64,000 nt of DNA from Alkalicoccus luteus (GCA_052061695.1 JBPZEY010000006.1), one strand, 5' to 3'. Counted from the stretch's first letter, positions 1 to 8,417 are shown. Numbers and translations are program-made. The notes: a model not told the origin generated them from the letters alone.

Positions 1-40
1 CGTGCAGCGGAGAGATACTAATCGATCGAGGGCTTAACCA
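1..40 (+). rRNA. 23S ribosomal RNA, 3' end (partial)
   Basis: The first 40 bases match the conserved 3' terminus of Bacillus 23S rRNA, including TACTAATCGATCGAGG and a final CTTAACC. The gene enters from outside the window. The roughly 90 bases between it and the first tRNA contain an AT-rich spacer with a short GAGCG/CGCTC hairpin but no 5S rRNA sequence. Confidence 0.85.
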
Positions 41-129
41 ATGAACATCGTCGCTCGGCAGAGCGACCAAGACACACGATTCGTTTTCGCGTTATCCGGT
101 TTTGAGCGGGTACGCTCATTTATCCATAG

Positions 130-204
130 TCCACAGTAGCTCAGTGGTAGAGCAATCGGCTGTTAACCGATGGGTCGTAGGTTCGAATCCTACCTGTGGA
201 GCCA
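130..204 (+). tRNA. tRNA-Asn (GTT)
   Basis: The acceptor stem TCCACAG pairs with CTGTGGA and CCA is encoded. The anticodon loop reads CTGTTAACC, giving GTT. This is the first tRNA after the 23S gene, as in B. subtilis trnD. Confidence 0.97.
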
Positions 205-209
205 TACAA

Positions 210-302
210 GGAGAGCTGTCCGAGAGGTCGAAGGAGCACGATTGGAAATCGTGTGTGCGGTTTTAACCCGTACCGAGGGTTCGAATCCCTCGCTCTCCGC
301 CA
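210..302 (+). tRNA. tRNA-Ser (GGA)
   Basis: A class II tRNA with a long variable arm. The acceptor GGAGAGC pairs with GCTCTCC, the anticodon loop TTGGAAA gives GGA, and CCA is encoded. Confidence 0.96.
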
Positions 303-305
303 GAT

Positions 306-380
306 GGCCCGTTGGTCAAGTGGTTAAGACACCGCCCTTTCACGGCGGTAACACGGGTTCGAATCCCGTACGGGTCACCA
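306..380 (+). tRNA. tRNA-Glu (TTC)
   Basis: The acceptor GGCCCGT pairs with ACGGGTC. The loop CTTTCAC gives anticodon TTC and CCA is encoded. It begins three bases after the tRNA-Ser CCA. Confidence 0.96.
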
Positions 381-417
381 TACTTATTTATCTCAATCAG
401 ACAAATTGTCTGTTTTT

Positions 418-493
418 GGAGGATTAGCTCAGTTGGGAGAGCACCTGCCTTACAAGCAGGGGGTCGGCAGTTCGAGCCTGTCATCCTCCACCA
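418..493 (+). tRNA. tRNA-Val (TAC)
   Basis: The acceptor GGAGGAT pairs with ATCCTCC, the loop CTTACAA gives anticodon TAC, and CCA is encoded. Confidence 0.96.
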
Positions 494-508
494 TACTTTT
501 TATATTGC

Positions 509-585
<77 letters not shown>

Positions 586-596
586 ATTTACATAGT

Positions 597-672
<76 letters not shown>

Positions 673-679
673 CTTTTAT

Positions 680-755
<76 letters not shown>

Positions 756-764
756 TTTTCATTT

Positions 765-849
765 GGAGGGGTAGCGAAGTTGGCCAAACGCGGCGGACTG
801 TAAATCCGCTCCTTCGGGTTCGGGAGTTCGAATCTCTCCCCCTCCACCA
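765..849 (+). tRNA. tRNA-Tyr (GTA)
   Basis: A class II tRNA with an extended variable arm. The acceptor GGAGGGG pairs with CCCCTCC, the loop CTGTAAA gives anticodon GTA, and CCA is encoded. Confidence 0.96.
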
Positions 850-867
850 TGAAACACTTCTAACTGC

Positions 868-944
868 GGCGGTTGTGGCGAAGTGGTTAACGCACCGGAT
901 TGTGATTCCGGCATTCGTGGGTTCGATTCCCATCAGCCGCCCCA
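868..944 (+). tRNA. tRNA-His (GTG)
   Basis: The acceptor GCGGTTG pairs with CAGCCGC with one G-T pair. A G at 868 opposite C73 fits the extra G-1 of tRNA-His. The anticodon is GTG and CCA is encoded. B. subtilis trnD has tRNA-Trp between Tyr and His, and none is present here. Confidence 0.95.
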
Positions 945-955
945 TATTAAATTTT

Positions 956-1030
956 AGGGCTATAGCCAAGCGGTAAGGCATCGGATTTTGATTCCGTGAT
1001 TCGCAGGTTCGAATCCTGCTAGCCCTGCCA
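956..1030 (+). tRNA. tRNA-Gln (TTG)
   Basis: The acceptor AGGGCTA pairs with TAGCCCT, the loop TTTTGAT gives anticodon TTG, and CCA is encoded. Confidence 0.95.
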
Positions 1031-1047
1031 TTTTTTTAATCACATTT

Positions 1048-1122
1048 GCGGGAATAGCTCAGTGGTAGAGCACCACCTTGCCAAGGTGGGGGTCGCGGGT
1101 TCGAATCCCGTTTCCCGCTCCA
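1048..1122 (+). tRNA. tRNA-Gly (GCC)
   Basis: The acceptor GCGGGAA pairs with TTCCCGC, the loop CTTGCCAAG gives anticodon GCC, and CCA is encoded. Confidence 0.96.
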
Positions 1123-1129
1123 GTAATGA

Positions 1130-1203
<74 letters not shown>

Positions 1204-1230
1204 TTTTCTTACATAGTTCTGTTTTACAGT

Positions 1231-1319
1231 GCCGGGGTGGTGGAATTGGCAGACACACAGGACTTAAAATCCTGCGGTAAGTAATTACCGTGCCGGTTCG
1301 AGTCCGGCCCTCGGCACCA
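1231..1319 (+). tRNA. tRNA-Leu (TAA)
   Basis: A class II tRNA with a long variable arm. It starts GCCGGGG, ends CTCGGCACCA, and the loop CTTAAAA gives anticodon TAA. Confidence 0.95.
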
Positions 1320-1333
1320 ACTATATTTCGTAA

Positions 1334-1418
1334 GCCGGAGTGGTGGAATGGCAGACACGTCGCACTCAAAATGCGATGCCCTCTGGGCGTGCCGGTTCAA
1401 GTCCGGCCTCCGGTACCA
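1334..1418 (+). tRNA. tRNA-Leu (CAA)
   Basis: A class II tRNA beginning GCCGGAG and ending CTCCGGTACCA, with a G-T pair at the acceptor end. The loop CTCAAAA gives anticodon CAA. It is the last tRNA of the array, matching the Leu-Leu end of B. subtilis trnD. Confidence 0.95.
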
Positions 1419-1431
1419 GAATTACTCATAC

Positions 1432-1453
1432 AGCAGCGTAGGCTGCTTTTTTT
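1432..1453 (+). terminator. rho-independent terminator of the rRNA-tRNA unit
   Basis: AGCAGC pairs with GCTGCT around a GTAG loop and is followed by seven T. It lies 14 bases after the last tRNA. Confidence 0.85.
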
Positions 1454-1468
1454 GTGTTTACATAAAAT

Positions 1469-1497
1469 TTGACAATGTTCGCTCTGAATAGTAGACT
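1469..1497 (+). promoter_or_regulatory. SigA-type promoter for queG
   Basis: TTGACA at 1469-1474 and TAGACT at 1492-1497 are separated by 17 bases. The pair is about 48 bases upstream of the queG start and downstream of the tRNA terminator. Confidence 0.65.
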
Positions 1498-1544
1498 TCT
1501 TAGAGAAAACATGGTCTGGTTTTGCAGGAAAAGGTGGATACATC

Positions 1545-2669
1545 ATGACGTTAAAAGAAAAAATAACCGCCTTCAGTAAAAAGATTGGCATTGACCGTAT
1601 CGGATTTGCTCCCGCTGACCCATTTGTTACGTTGAAGGAGCGGCTGCGCACTCAGCAGGCATTGGGATATGCATCGGGCTTTGAATACGGATCGATAGAG
1701 GAACGGACAACTCCTGAGCTGCTTCTTCCTCAGGCTAAAACCATTATCAGTATAGCGATCGCCTATCCTTCGAAGATGAAGAATGCTCCCAAGTCAGTAA
1801 AAGGAGATCGCCGAGGGCTGTTCTGCCGGGCTAGCTGGGGTGAAGATTATCATCATGTGCTTCGGCGTAAGCTGACCCAGATTGAAGCGTTTTTAGAGCA
1901 GGAAGCTCCTGGCTCGAGAAGCAGAAGCATGGTTGATACTGGAGAACTTTCAGACAGAGCTGTTGCAGAGCGGGCTGGTATAGGTTGGACCGGGAAAAAT
2001 TGTGCAGTTATTACACCCGACCTGGGTTCCTACGTTTATCTGGGCGAATTGATCACGACCGTATCCATTGAAGAAGATATGCCGCTTGAAGAACAGTGCG
2101 GCAGCTGCACAAAGTGCATTGATGCATGCCCGACTGGTGCCCTTGTCCAAGGGGGCCAGTTGGATTCGCAGAAGTGCATTGCGTTTCTTACACAAACAAA
2201 GGGCATGGTTGCCGAACCGTTTCGAAAAAAAATCGGCAACCGCCTGTACGGATGCGATACGTGTCAAACTGTATGTCCAGAAAACAAAGGAATAGACGAG
2301 CATCGTCATTCTGAGCTTGAACCGGATCCTGAGAAGGTAAAGCCGAGGCTCGAACCGCTTTTAACTATGTCAAACAAAGAATTTAAACATACGTATGGCC
2401 AGATGGCCGGTTCATGGAGGGGGAAGAAGCCGATTCAGCGTAATGCCCTGATTGCGCTGGGGGTATATAAAGAAAAAGCTTCCCTTCCAGCAGTGCTTGA
2501 TCGTATGGAACAGGACCCGCGGCCTGTGATTAGGGCAACCGCAGCCTGGGCTGCTGCTGAAATATGCAGCGACCCTCAGACGTTGACCCGGATTCATGCT
2601 GCCTATGTTGCTGAACCGGATGAGGAAGCAGCCGATGAAATGAAAAAGATCTTGTTTCGTACCAATTAA
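1545..2669 (+). CDS. queG: epoxyqueuosine reductase QueG
   Basis: This cobalamin- and Fe-S-dependent enzyme reduces epoxyqueuosine to queuosine at the tRNA wobble position, the last step of queuosine synthesis. The 374-residue product is full length for the Bacillus (YhbA) form. The catalytic Asp lies in GELSDRAVAERAG at D137. Two 4Fe-4S sites are visible: Cys185, 188, 191, 195 (CGSCTKCIDAC) and Cys211, 237, 240, 244 (CDTCQTVCP). The C-terminal 100 residues are Ala-rich helices of HEAT type. The ATG follows an AAAGGTGG ribosome site. Next to tRNA genes and trmL it forms a small RNA-modification and repair neighbourhood. The family call is firm. Confidence 0.95.
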   Translation: MTLKEKITAFSKKIGIDRIGFAPADPFVTLKERLRTQQALGYASGFEYGSIEERTTPELLLPQAKTIISIAIAYPSKMKNAPKSVKGDRRGLFCRASWGEDYHHVLRRKLTQIEAFLEQEAPGSRSRSMVDTGELSDRAVAERAGIGWTGKNCAVITPDLGSYVYLGELITTVSIEEDMPLEEQCGSCTKCIDACPTGALVQGGQLDSQKCIAFLTQTKGMVAEPFRKKIGNRLYGCDTCQTVCPENKGIDEHRHSELEPDPEKVKPRLEPLLTMSNKEFKHTYGQMAGSWRGKKPIQRNALIALGVYKEKASLPAVLDRMEQDPRPVIRATAAWAAAEICSDPQTLTRIHAAYVAEPDEEAADEMKKILFRTN

Positions 2670-2696
2670 CTGTAACAGCTGAGGAGGGAACGACAT

Positions 2697-3233
2697 ATGA
2701 TCATTTATCGTGAGCTGGCTGTTGAGGGAATGACACTAAGTGCAGCTGCTGAAGAAGGGGCTGTGACACTCATTCACTTTGATTCAGCTGAGAACGTACC
2801 CTTACGGCTGAAGCAGCTTTATCGTGATTCCCAACTCGACTTCAAGCAGGGGAGTACTCCGCTGCTGGATCAGCTTGAGACAGAACTTCGTGACTATTTT
2901 CAGTCGCAGCGGAAACAGTTTACAGTGCCTCTTAAGCTTATCGGTACACCGTTTCAACAAGCTGTGTGGAAGCAGCTCGCTGCTATTCCCTATGGAGAAA
3001 CCAGGTCTTATAAAGAGGTAGCCGATATGACCGGCTCGCCAAAAGCTGTTCGTGCGGTTGGCGGAGCGAACAATCGGAATCCGCTTCCGATTGTGATTCC
3101 GTGCCACCGGGTTATTGGAGCTAATGGAGCTCTCGTCGGATACGGAGGCGGGCTTGAATGGAAAAAACGGCTTTTATCGATTGAATCAGCTGAAAATCTG
3201 CACCATGAAACAGTTTATGCAAAGTCGAATTAG
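2697..3233 (+). CDS. ogt: methylated-DNA--protein-cysteine methyltransferase
   Basis: A suicide enzyme that moves an O6-alkyl group from guanine in DNA to its own cysteine. The acceptor motif IPCHRVIG is present with Cys136. The helix-turn-helix preceding it (SYKEVADMTGSPKAVRAVG) inserts into the minor groove. At 178 residues it is the simple Ogt/Ada-C type with an N-terminal ribonuclease-like domain and no Ada regulatory part. The ribosome site GAGGAGGG sits 10 bases before the ATG. It is 27 bases after queG and probably in the same transcript. Confidence 0.93.
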   Translation: MIIYRELAVEGMTLSAAAEEGAVTLIHFDSAENVPLRLKQLYRDSQLDFKQGSTPLLDQLETELRDYFQSQRKQFTVPLKLIGTPFQQAVWKQLAAIPYGETRSYKEVADMTGSPKAVRAVGGANNRNPLPIVIPCHRVIGANGALVGYGGGLEWKKRLLSIESAENLHHETVYAKSN

Positions 3234-3248
3234 GAAACGGTGAGTTGA

Positions 3249-3764
3249 ATGAAAAAGATATGGATAGGGATATGCATGCTGTTTATCTTGTCCGCCTGCG
3301 CCGGTGACGAATCCGCGCTTGACGAAGCGGACGCTGGAACGAATGTAAGCGTCTTAAAACCAGTCCAGCTCAATGAGGACTGGGAGCTTCAACAAGTTGT
3401 GGAAGACGACAATTTAATTGTATCTATCTACGAACATGCGGAAAAGGGGACGGTGGAACTTATACAGGACCAGCAGATCCAAGGACTGGATCCAGTAGAG
3501 CTGAGAGATTATTTAAATGATGGTAATTGGGCTGGAGACTTGAATAACCCGGCGGATGGAATGCCGCTTGCAATTCATGACTATGTTGGAGAGTGGACGA
3601 GTTTGTCAAATCCGGAGGAGCGGGTGCAATATACGTTTGTCCGACAGTTTGATTTATTCCAAACTCCGGCAGAGGGCTTGTCCTACTATCAGGTAATCGG
3701 ACAGAATGTGTCTGAATCTGATGTAATTGAGTTTGTAGAAGCGCTTGACCGCGTGCAAAGTTAA
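3249..3764 (+). CDS. small lipoprotein of unknown function
   Basis: The N-terminus MKKIWIGICMLFILSACAG is a lipoprotein signal with lipobox LSAC, so the mature protein should be anchored to the outer face of the membrane through Cys17. The mature part (about 155 residues) is acidic and has no family I recognise. It contains a recurring pattern of beta-strand-like segments such as NLIVSIYEHAEKGTVELIQ. It lies 15 bases after ogt and 17 before trmL, so it is likely in the same operon. Start ATG with an AGGAAACGGTGAG ribosome site. The membrane-anchoring call is firm and the function is unknown. Confidence 0.8.
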   Translation: MKKIWIGICMLFILSACAGDESALDEADAGTNVSVLKPVQLNEDWELQQVVEDDNLIVSIYEHAEKGTVELIQDQQIQGLDPVELRDYLNDGNWAGDLNNPADGMPLAIHDYVGEWTSLSNPEERVQYTFVRQFDLFQTPAEGLSYYQVIGQNVSESDVIEFVEALDRVQS

Positions 3765-3781
3765 GAAAGGAAGCTGTAAGC

Positions 3782-4291
3782 ATGAGTGTACACGTCGTAT
3801 TACACGAACCAGAAATACCTGCTAATACGGGAAATATTGCGAGAACATGTGCTGGAACAAATGCCCATCTGCATTTAATTCATCCGCTTGGATTCTCTAC
3901 TGATGACAGAATGTTGAAGCGGGCAGGATGTGACTATTGGCCAAAAGTCTCTGTCCACCATCACGACAATCTTGATGAACTGATGGAGGCATATCCGGAC
4001 GGCGAGTTTTATGCGATCGAGACAACAGGAGCAGTTAGTTATACGGAGAAAGATTTCTCAAGAGCAGATCGGGATTATTTCTTTGTGTTTGGCAAGGAAA
4101 CGAAAGGACTTCCTCCAGAGGTGCTTGACCATTTTAACGGGCGTTGCCTTGTCATCCCGCAAACCACTAACGTCAGGTCGTTAAACCTGTCTAATACCGC
4201 TGCTGTACTTGTTTACGAGGCAATGCGCCAACAAGACTTTGTCTCGCTGCTTGAACCGGCAGCGGACGAAGCAGCGGTGCCGCCTAAATAA
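3782..4291 (+). CDS. trmL: tRNA (cytidine/uridine-34-2'-O)-methyltransferase TrmL
   Basis: A SPOUT-fold enzyme that 2'-O-methylates the wobble base of tRNA-Leu with CAA and TAA anticodons, using S-adenosylmethionine. Those two tRNAs are encoded 2.4 kb upstream. The SPOUT signatures are visible: EPEIPANTGNIARTC near the N-terminus, FVFGKETKGLP at about 102-111, and the knot segment IPQTTNVRSLNLSNTAAV. The 169-residue length is typical of Bacillus CspR/TrmL. The ribosome site AAAGGAAG precedes the ATG. It is the last gene of the queG-ogt-lipoprotein-trmL string and is followed by a strong terminator. Confidence 0.94.
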   Translation: MSVHVVLHEPEIPANTGNIARTCAGTNAHLHLIHPLGFSTDDRMLKRAGCDYWPKVSVHHHDNLDELMEAYPDGEFYAIETTGAVSYTEKDFSRADRDYFFVFGKETKGLPPEVLDHFNGRCLVIPQTTNVRSLNLSNTAAVLVYEAMRQQDFVSLLEPAADEAAVPPK

Positions 4292-4321
4292 CATGCTGCG
4301 CTGTAAACAAAGCAGATGTAA

Positions 4322-4357
4322 AAAACGCTTCCGGAGATGATGCTCCGGAAGCGTTTT
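4322..4357 (+). terminator. terminator after trmL (bidirectional)
   Basis: A perfect 14-15 bp stem (AAAACGCTTCCGGAG pairing with CTCCGGAAGCGTTTT) around an ATGATG loop. A-run and T-run at the two ends allow it to work for trmL and for the short minus-strand gene at 4392-4481. Confidence 0.88.
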
Positions 4358-4391
4358 GTATAGCCGTACCAGCTTGATGAAGATGTACGAA

Positions 4392-4481
4392 TCAGTTTTT
4401 GTTTGATTTTGCATTGTAGCCGGCAGTAAAAATGGACATCACGAACGCGACACAGATTGCGAGAATAAGAAATAAATCCAT
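4392..4481 (-). CDS. putative 29-residue single-pass membrane protein
   Basis: An open frame from ATG at 4481 to TGA at 4392 encodes a 29-residue peptide starting MDLFLILAICVAFVM and ending KSNKN. It has one hydrophobic helix of about 20 residues and a positively charged tail. A GGGAGG ribosome site lies 10 bases upstream, and the trmL terminator closes it downstream on this strand. I do not recognise a family. Support is the ribosome site, the coherent membrane-protein composition and the placement between terminator and promoter. No function can be given. Confidence 0.55.
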   Translation of the reverse strand: MDLFLILAICVAFVMSIFTAGYNAKSNKN

Positions 4482-4562
4482 AAGATGAGTGCCTCCCTTT
4501 TTGATCTCTACTAATGAATATACCACGTTTCGCAGTGGAAAAAAAGCAAGGATGCAGACAGC

Positions 4563-4591
4563 TTTTCATGTTTGAAGACAAACGCTATAAT
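4563..4591 (+). promoter_or_regulatory. SigA-type promoter for the HmoA-like gene
   Basis: TTTTCA at 4563-4568 and a perfect TATAAT at 4586-4591 are 17 bases apart. The start codon is 34 bases downstream of the -10. Confidence 0.6.
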
Positions 4592-4624
4592 GAAATGTAT
4601 CTTGAGTAGAGAGGGTGTTGCACT

Positions 4625-4930
4625 GTGTACGTCGTAATGAACGAGCTCCATGTTCCTCCGGAAGGCCGGGAGAACGTTGCTGCACGATTCTCAGAAAGCG
4701 CAGAAAAAATGAAGGAAGTGCCAGGCTGTCTGGATTTTATGTTTTTACAGCCAGATGAAGATTTAAATTATCCAGTCGTACTAACAAAATGGGAAACGAA
4801 AGAAGACTATAATAACTGGATCAATAGCGATGCTTTTAAAAAAGCGCATAAGCCTAGAAGAGAGAATTTGGATAAAAGTCCAACACAGAGCAACAAAATA
4901 TATGAGTACCATGTCCCGCATCATTTATAA
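4625..4930 (+). CDS. antibiotic biosynthesis monooxygenase / HmoA-type heme-degrading monooxygenase family protein
   Basis: A 101-residue ABM-domain protein. It has the layout of Bacillus HmoA/HmoB and staphylococcal IsdG relatives: a first strand MYVVMNELHV, an early helix, PGCLDFMFLQPDE, and VVLTKWETKEDYNNWINSDAF-type helix ending in a basic tail. Such proteins oxidatively open heme to release iron, or act as small oxygenases. The GTG start at 4625 is chosen because GAGAGG lies 11 bases upstream. An internal ATG at 4637 is possible but would cut into the first strand. It has its own promoter and terminator. The family is fairly sure. Heme as substrate is inferred. Confidence 0.75.
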   Translation: MYVVMNELHVPPEGRENVAARFSESAEKMKEVPGCLDFMFLQPDEDLNYPVVLTKWETKEDYNNWINSDAFKKAHKPRRENLDKSPTQSNKIYEYHVPHHL

Positions 4931-4943
4931 AAAAAGAACAGGC

Positions 4944-4990
4944 AAAACCTGTGTTCTTTACGGAGAACATAGGTTTTTCCATTTTTTTCT
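4944..4990 (+). terminator. terminator after the HmoA-like gene
   Basis: AAAACCTGTGTTCT pairs with AGAACATAGGTTTT (one G-U) around TTACGG, then TTTCCATTTTTTT follows. Confidence 0.65.
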
Positions 4991-5034
4991 GCTATACTTG
5001 AAAAGATAAATGCCGTTGAAATGGAGCCTGTTAC

Positions 5035-5592
5035 ATGAAGAATTTTTACATAACGAGTCACTTTCCCCTTATTTCTATTTTGTTTTTCAGCCTCGCGTTT
5101 GCCGTGTATACCGAACGTCTTGTCACCGGATACTTGCAGGAGATCGGCTTGTATTCCGGAATGGTAGAGTTTTTTTCTGAACAAGGCATTGTTCTCGTAC
5201 TAGTCGGTGTGCTGTGGATATTCTTTTTCATGCTGTTTGCCGCTTTAAAATTGATAGCTGATACGGTGAATGAATTATCTTTGCTGTTCTTTTCTAAGGA
5301 AGAAGAAGGCGTCGATATTCGTGTGCTTAGAGGCGGGTCTTGGATCTTTCTTATCGGTGGTATTCTTGCGCTGCCAGCGGTTCTCGATATCCGGCTGCTT
5401 GCTGGTGTTTTTGCAGCAGCATGCTTCAGCTATTTTATCTTTTTTGTGTACCGGGTCAGCCCTCATGTTCGCGTAGGGCCGCTTATTGGGCTTATGTTTT
5501 TCCATTTGTTGTTTTGGCTTGTCTTTGTATCAGCGATTGGCTTTTTGTTGCTGCGGCTTTACAGCGCTGTAATTTCGAGCTTGCCTGTATAG
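5035..5592 (+). CDS. YufK-like (DUF5366) integral membrane protein
   Basis: A 185-residue protein with about five hydrophobic segments (roughly residues 8-28, 48-75, 100-118, 120-137 and 150-178) separated by short charged loops. The start MKNFYITSHFPLISILFFS resembles the opening of B. subtilis YufK and its DUF5366 relatives as I remember them. Function is unknown. In B. subtilis yufK is close to the yufNOPQ transporter, but here that transporter lies 14 kb away. The hydrophobicity makes a membrane location certain, whereas the family label is from memory. Confidence 0.65.
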   Translation: MKNFYITSHFPLISILFFSLAFAVYTERLVTGYLQEIGLYSGMVEFFSEQGIVLVLVGVLWIFFFMLFAALKLIADTVNELSLLFFSKEEEGVDIRVLRGGSWIFLIGGILALPAVLDIRLLAGVFAAACFSYFIFFVYRVSPHVRVGPLIGLMFFHLLFWLVFVSAIGFLLLRLYSAVISSLPV

Positions 5593-5716
5593 TGCAGCAG
5601 TCAGGAGATCGCGTGACAGGCTCCTAGAGCTTCTGCAGGTGAGTCAGCGGCAACTGGTACCCCGCAGGCAGTAAAGCTGAGTAGAAGCGCTGTAAACACC
5701 CAACAGCTGATATACT

Positions 5717-5756
5717 GAAAAGAGAGCCGTCCCGAAAAGGACAGCTCTCTTTTATT
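5717..5756. terminator. bidirectional terminator between the YufK-like gene and the PBP gene
   Basis: AAAAGAGAGCCGTCC pairs with GGACAGCTCTCTTTT with one mismatch around a CGAAAA loop. It has A-run and T-run flanks and lies between convergent genes. Confidence 0.85.
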
Positions 5757-5773
5757 ATTGCGCTTTAACGGGA

Positions 5774-7612
5774 TTAAGGAGCCGTCGGCAACTCTTGCAT
5801 GATGCTTCTCCACAGTCTCGTATGCACCTGATCTCTTGACTGGCTTTCCAGTGACTGCGGCTGGTCGCGTCCTATCCAAATCCCGGTTGTGTACCAGTCA
5901 TTAGATCCAATAAACCAAAGGTCATGATACTCATCCGACGTGCCTGTTTTACCGCCAAGATAGCCGGCAGTATCATAGTGCGCAGCAGTACCCGTACCGC
6001 TTTCCACAGTTCGTTTCATCATTCCCCGAATTGTATCAGCCGTTTCCTCTGAATATACTCTGATCGAAGCACTTTCTCCTTCAACGATAACATCTCCATC
6101 CAGTGTGGTTACCTGCCGGATGGCTCTTGGCGTTCGATACTCTCCTTTTTGTTGAAACACGGTATAGGCACGCGTCATATCGTTCACACTCATGCCCTCT
6201 GAAAAGCCTCCAAGTGCAGCTGGCAGCCGGATATCCTCCTCTTTAAGCGTTGGGAAATCAAACTTGCGCAAATAAGAGAATCCCGTTTCCGGAGATATTT
6301 TATCCAGCATTCTAACGGCGGCAGTATTGTGAGACTGTTTAAACGCCTGTTCCAATGTGACTACTCCGTACTCTGCTCCGCCGAAATTTCGGGGACGATA
6401 GTCATTTTTGGAGAATGGCCCTGAATCAATATAGCTTCCTGCTTTGTTTTCACCGGTTTCATCCATGTAAGGTCCAAATGACAGCAGCGGTTTGATTGTC
6501 GAACCTGGAGAACGGGAGGCTTGCCAGCCCCTGTGAAAATCAAATTTCTGATAAGCTGTGCCGCCGGTGATCGCTGTGATTTCATTTGTTTCATGATCAA
6601 TGACAGACGCTGCTGCTTGAATATCAGAAGTGCTGAACCGGTCGTTTATTACTTCCGTTACGGCATTCTGAATTGTCGGATCGAGCGCCGTTTCAATGAT
6701 AACACCCTGCTGCAGCAGCTTCTGAGCTCGTTCAGAAGCAGCCTCCCTGTCGAGGTTTTCCTGATCGATCAGCAGCTCTTCAAATTCGTGATGAACATAC
6801 GAAACATAATCCGGAAAGTCATCTGTCCGCTCGCTTAAATCGAGGACGATCTGTTCATCCAGTGCCTCAGAGATCTGACTCTCCGAAAGGATGCCTGCTG
6901 AGACCATCCGTTCAAGCATAACTTCCTGCCGTTCCATTGTCGCTTCCGAATTGACAAGCGGATCAAAACGGGAGGGGGAATTCGGAATGGCGCCCAAGAA
7001 GGTAATCTCCGCAAGAGAAAGCTCTGAGGAAGGCCGGCTGAAATAAAACTGGCTGGCGGACTCAAATCCGTAAACACCATTCGCAAAGTAAATAGAGTTC
7101 ATGTACAGCTCTAAAATGTCCTCCTTCGACATTTCCCGTTCCATTTGATAGGCATACAGAATTTCAGACAGCTTTCGCTCGTAAGTCTGCTCGTGCGTTA
7201 AATACAGGTTTCTTGCTACCTGCTGCGTGATTGTACTCCCGCCCTGATCAATTTCCTGAGCTTGAAGATTAACCATCAAGGCTCGGGCAATGCCATTCCC
7301 GTCAAAACCGCGGTGTTCATAAAAATTCCGGTCTTCTACTGCTAAAAACATGTTAGCTGCTACTTCAGGCATTTCATGTAGAGGCGTGAAGATACGATTC
7401 TCTCCGCTGTATACATCTGAAACTAGAACGCCGTGCCGGTCCATGATCCGGCTGTTTAATGTCATCGCAGCAGCATCAAATTGAATTTCTTCATCCAGTA
7501 CTTCGTGAATAGTTGGGGTTTCAGGAATCTGTTTAAGCAGTTCTCCTGAGAGAAAAGTAAAGGCTGCAGCGAGAGCAGCTACAGCAGTAAAGCCCAGTCC
7601 CGTCCGAATCAT
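5774..7612 (-). CDS. class A penicillin-binding protein (PBP1A family transglycosylase/transpeptidase)
   Basis: A bifunctional peptidoglycan synthase that polymerises glycan strands and cross-links peptides outside the membrane. After one N-terminal membrane helix (residues 5-25), the transglycosylase domain shows catalytic Glu93 in FLAVEDRNFYEHRGFD and GGSTITQQVARNL at about 124-135. The transpeptidase carries S371-x-x-K374 (SPGSTIKP), S427-H-N429 and K555-T-G557. I chose the ATG at 7612 because AGGAGG lies 7 bases upstream. The longer reading to 7702 has no ribosome site. The 612 residues lack the long disordered tails of PBP1 and are nearer PbpF/PbpG sizes. It is divergent from signal peptidase. 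Which PBP paralogue it is cannot be decided here. Confidence 0.92.
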   Translation of the reverse strand: MIRTGLGFTAVAALAAAFTFLSGELLKQIPETPTIHEVLDEEIQFDAAAMTLNSRIMDRHGVLVSDVYSGENRIFTPLHEMPEVAANMFLAVEDRNFYEHRGFDGNGIARALMVNLQAQEIDQGGSTITQQVARNLYLTHEQTYERKLSEILYAYQMEREMSKEDILELYMNSIYFANGVYGFESASQFYFSRPSSELSLAEITFLGAIPNSPSRFDPLVNSEATMERQEVMLERMVSAGILSESQISEALDEQIVLDLSERTDDFPDYVSYVHHEFEELLIDQENLDREAASERAQKLLQQGVIIETALDPTIQNAVTEVINDRFSTSDIQAAASVIDHETNEITAITGGTAYQKFDFHRGWQASRSPGSTIKPLLSFGPYMDETGENKAGSYIDSGPFSKNDYRPRNFGGAEYGVVTLEQAFKQSHNTAAVRMLDKISPETGFSYLRKFDFPTLKEEDIRLPAALGGFSEGMSVNDMTRAYTVFQQKGEYRTPRAIRQVTTLDGDVIVEGESASIRVYSEETADTIRGMMKRTVESGTGTAAHYDTAGYLGGKTGTSDEYHDLWFIGSNDWYTTGIWIGRDQPQSLESQSRDQVHTRLWRSIMQELPTAP

Positions 7613-7780
7613 AGTGGTCCTCCTGTATATCGTGCACATATCTGCTGTATTCAGTTTACACTGATTTGCAGAAGATGGAAAGAACTGTTCAAGAGCGACC
7701 AAAATAATACCAGTTTAGTTCCGGGCGGAACGGGCAATTAAAAAGTAGAGGTACAGGGCGATACGTGGAGGTAGATGAAC

Positions 7781-8371
7781 ATGTTTAAACGAAAAAAACA
7801 AATAAACGGCATGTACGAAAAGCCGTTCTGGCTCCGGCTTTCCTGGAGTATTTTACAGGCAGTTTTAATTGTAGCTGTCTTTTCCTTTATCGTACGTGAA
7901 TTCATGTTTACAAACTATATTGTTTACGGTCAGTCGATGATGCCGACGATCCGGGATGGAGAGCGTATTATTGTGAATAAAATCGGCTATGATTTTATGG
8001 AGCCGGAGCGGTTTGATTTAATTATTTTTCATGCAGACGAAGAGTCGGACTATATTAAACGGATTATCGGGTTGCCTGGAGATGATTTATACTATGAAGC
8101 CGATACACTCTATGTCAATGGCGAACCGGTTGAGGAAGAGTTTTTGGAAGAGTCGCGCACGGAAAACGGTTCTGATTACTTTACCGACGATTTTCAGCTG
8201 GAGGATCTGACAGATGAGCAGACTGTCCCGGATGGGCATGTCTTCGTACTAGGCGACAATCGGCAGAACAGTATCGACAGCCGTCAGATCGGATATGTCC
8301 CTATGGAGGAAATCGTAGGAAGGGCTAACATGGCATTCTGGCCGCCGGAGAGTATTCGGTTTATCCGATAG
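7781..8371 (+). CDS. signal peptidase I
   Basis: A membrane-bound serine protease that removes signal peptides from secreted proteins. It has the Gram-positive layout: one N-terminal helix (about residues 20-40), catalytic Ser52 in GQSMMPTI, and general base Lys93 in DYIKRIIGLPGD, followed by the GDNRQNSIDSR box. I start at ATG 7781, since GGAGG at 7767-7771 is 9 bases away. The ATG at 7775 would leave only 3 bases. At 196 residues it is a SipS/SipT-type enzyme. An acidic insertion (EEEFLEESRTENGSD, about residues 117-131) fits a salt-adapted extracellular domain. Confidence 0.94.
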   Translation: MFKRKKQINGMYEKPFWLRLSWSILQAVLIVAVFSFIVREFMFTNYIVYGQSMMPTIRDGERIIVNKIGYDFMEPERFDLIIFHADEESDYIKRIIGLPGDDLYYEADTLYVNGEPVEEEFLEESRTENGSDYFTDDFQLEDLTDEQTVPDGHVFVLGDNRQNSIDSRQIGYVPMEEIVGRANMAFWPPESIRFIR

Positions 8372-8417
8372 GGTGTAGGAACATCCAGAATCTAAATCGA
8401 AACAGAATACCGGAATG

